NCBI RefSeq assembly: GCF_012849095.1
Contig: NZ_CP051680.1
Span: 2,790,001 to 2,854,000, forward strand
Direction: 5' to 3'
DNA from: Cohnella herbarum
Lineage (GTDB): Bacteria; Bacillota; Bacilli; Paenibacillales; Paenibacillaceae
DNA: 64,000 nucleotides
Notes under the pieces: model-generated
The model's input: the letters and a program-made list of their open reading frames with translations, nothing else
Told to the model about the DNA's origin: nothing
Database searches by the model: none
Shown here: one piece after another, positions 63,272 to 64,000 of the stretch
How the letters are laid out: each line of letters starts with the position of its first letter
How positions within the stretch are numbered: the first letter of the stretch is position 1
Made by a program: the position numbers and the translations under genes

Positions 63272-63742
63272 TTATTCCCGGCGAGCCGCGAGCCGTACCA
63301 TCCTATCATACCAGTCCGGGGCTTCCCGCGCGAAGCGGACGGGCTTCCATTCCTTATTCACCCACACGTGTTTCGTACCTCCCCGAACCAGAAGAACTCC
63401 CGGCGGCTCGTCCCCTTCATAGAGGTCTCCGAAGCTTTCGGCAAGATTGCCGCTTAACACCCGCGATTCGAATCTTACCCGAACGCTCGTCATTTCGGCT
63501 ACCTGGGTCGCTATCGTGATCCAATCGTCATAGAGAGCCGGTTGCTTAAATGAAGCCTCGACGTCCGTTACCGGTAACAGCAGCCCTCTAGCCTCCATCT
63601 CTTTATACGTAATTCCCGCTTGTCGGACCCATTCGGTTCTTCCGATCTCGAACCAGTTCAAATAGTTCGCGTGGTATACGACCCCCATTTGATCGGTTTC
63701 TTGGTACCGTACCCGCATCGGATGCAGAAACCATCTTCCCAT
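63272..63742 (-). CDS. Acyl-CoA thioesterase, YbgC/4HBT hotdog family
   Basis: 156 residues. The family start RVRYQETDQMGVVYHANYLNWFEIGRTEWVRQAG contains the catalytic Asp in ETDQMGVVYH, and SVRVRFESRVL the central strand. It hydrolyses an acyl-CoA thioester of unknown chain. A sequence near 110 (GDLYEGDEPPGVLLVRGGTKHVWVN) extends the usual loop. It lies between pyk and fxsA, probably with its own ribosome-binding site after the pyk terminator. Confidence 0.9.
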   Translation of the reverse strand: MGRWFLHPMRVRYQETDQMGVVYHANYLNWFEIGRTEWVRQAGITYKEMEARGLLLPVTDVEASFKQPALYDDWITIATQVAEMTSVRVRFESRVLSGNLAESFGDLYEGDEPPGVLLVRGGTKHVWVNKEWKPVRFAREAPDWYDRMVRLAARRE

Positions 63743-63789
63743 TCGATTACCTCCCCTTAGCTAGGTTTAATACGACATCCGGATATAAA

Positions 63790-63818
63790 GATTCCCCACA
63801 GCTCCGCTGCGGGGAATC
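63790..63818 (-). terminator. Terminator after pyk
   Basis: GATTCCCC-GCAG pairs with CTGT-GGGGAATC on the minus strand, followed by TTTATAT. It is about 30 bp after the pyk stop. Confidence 0.75.
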
Positions 63819-63847
63819 GACAACTATTAAACCGATTTCTCGGTAAA

Positions 63848-64000
63848 TTACATAACTCTTGCTTGACCGGAGTAAATGACGCCGTGCTCCGCGTACAAGG
63901 TAACTTCCATGCCGTCAGCAAGCAGCTTAATCGCATCGTTGACGCCAACGATAACCGGGATACCCAGGTTAAGGCCGACTACCGCCGCGTGGCAAGTAAT
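63848..64000 (-). CDS. pyk: Pyruvate kinase, C-terminal end (5' part outside window)
   Basis: The last 50 codons read ITCHAAVVGLNLGIPVIVGV, then AIKLLADGMEVTLYAEHGVI and YSGQARVM with TAA. The CHAAVVGLNLGIPVIVG motif is the PEP-utiliser mobile domain that Bacillus and Paenibacillus pyruvate kinases carry at their C-terminus. Position beside fxsA supports pyk; PEP synthase-type proteins share the motif but usually not at the very end. Confidence 0.8.
   Translation of the reverse strand: MTCHAAVVGLNLGIPVIVGVNDAIKLLADGMEVTLYAEHGVIYSGQARVM

Overview
The window looks like a chromosomal segment of an endospore-forming Firmicute of the Paenibacillaceae (Cohnella/Paenibacillus type). It carries an alpha/beta small acid-soluble spore protein, the sporulation membrane protein YtaF, class I fumarase, a PolA without proofreading motifs, GGAGG ribosome-binding sites and moderate GC. 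The gene order pyk - fxsA - citZ - icd - mdh - phoP/phoR - polA - mutM - ytaF - coaE - nrdR, all on the minus strand, is the order I know from Bacillus subtilis, but here it is stretched by large insertions.

Layout, left to right. 1-7.6 kb: accessory genes: a partial AraC/siderophore-binding fusion regulator, an orphan OmpR-type response regulator with Spo0A-like boxes in its promoter, two neighbouring genes sharing a small N-terminal module (one fused to a Crp-type regulator), a RibD/DHFR-like reductase, an AraC regulator coupled to a membrane protein, an AT-rich orphan solute-binding lipoprotein, a broken MarR gene and tRNA-Ala(GGC). 8-14.5 kb: nrdR, a SASP gene, a lytic transglycosylase, coaE, ytaF, mutM, polA. 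14.6-18.9 kb: two cyclic-di-GMP proteins and a broken secreted-protein gene. 19-29.7 kb: phosphate region: phoU-pstBB-pstA-pstC-pstS, a LysR gene, and a second pstA-pstC-pstS set led by a copper-amine-oxidase-N/propeller protein. 29.7-32.5 kb: a structured repeat element, a CBS-chemoreceptor fusion and two 51-bp-period repeat arrays. 32.5-44.5 kb: sugar catabolism and transport: two RbsA/RbsC pairs, one binding protein, two Gfo/Idh oxidoreductases, a TIM-barrel epimerase, two AraC regulators. 44.9-48.4 kb: nuclease-HTH protein, hairpin array, phoP and phoR. 48.6-58.6 kb: fumarase, yfbR, epimerase, a secreted NTR-like protein, MFS exporter, mdh, icd, citZ. 59-64 kb: ppx, ppk, fxsA, thioesterase, 3' end of pyk.

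The unifying theme is phosphate. Four places (upstream of pstS, of the CuAO-propeller gene, of phoP and of ppk) carry hexamers resembling TT(A/T)ACA repeated every 11 bp. In three of them the last hexamer lies exactly 9 bp from a -10-like hexamer. This predicts a local Pho regulon: the PhoR/PhoP sensor-regulator pair, two Pst uptake sets, PhoU, polyphosphate synthesis (Ppk) and, beside it, polyphosphate hydrolysis (Ppx).

The least explained material is non-coding: (i) four arrays with a 51-bp period, each built on a different palindrome-containing unit; (ii) a roughly 200-bp nested-stem element with a truncated relative upstream of citZ; (iii) a two-hairpin element present twice. Identifications rest on reading translated sequence and motifs; no database search was possible.
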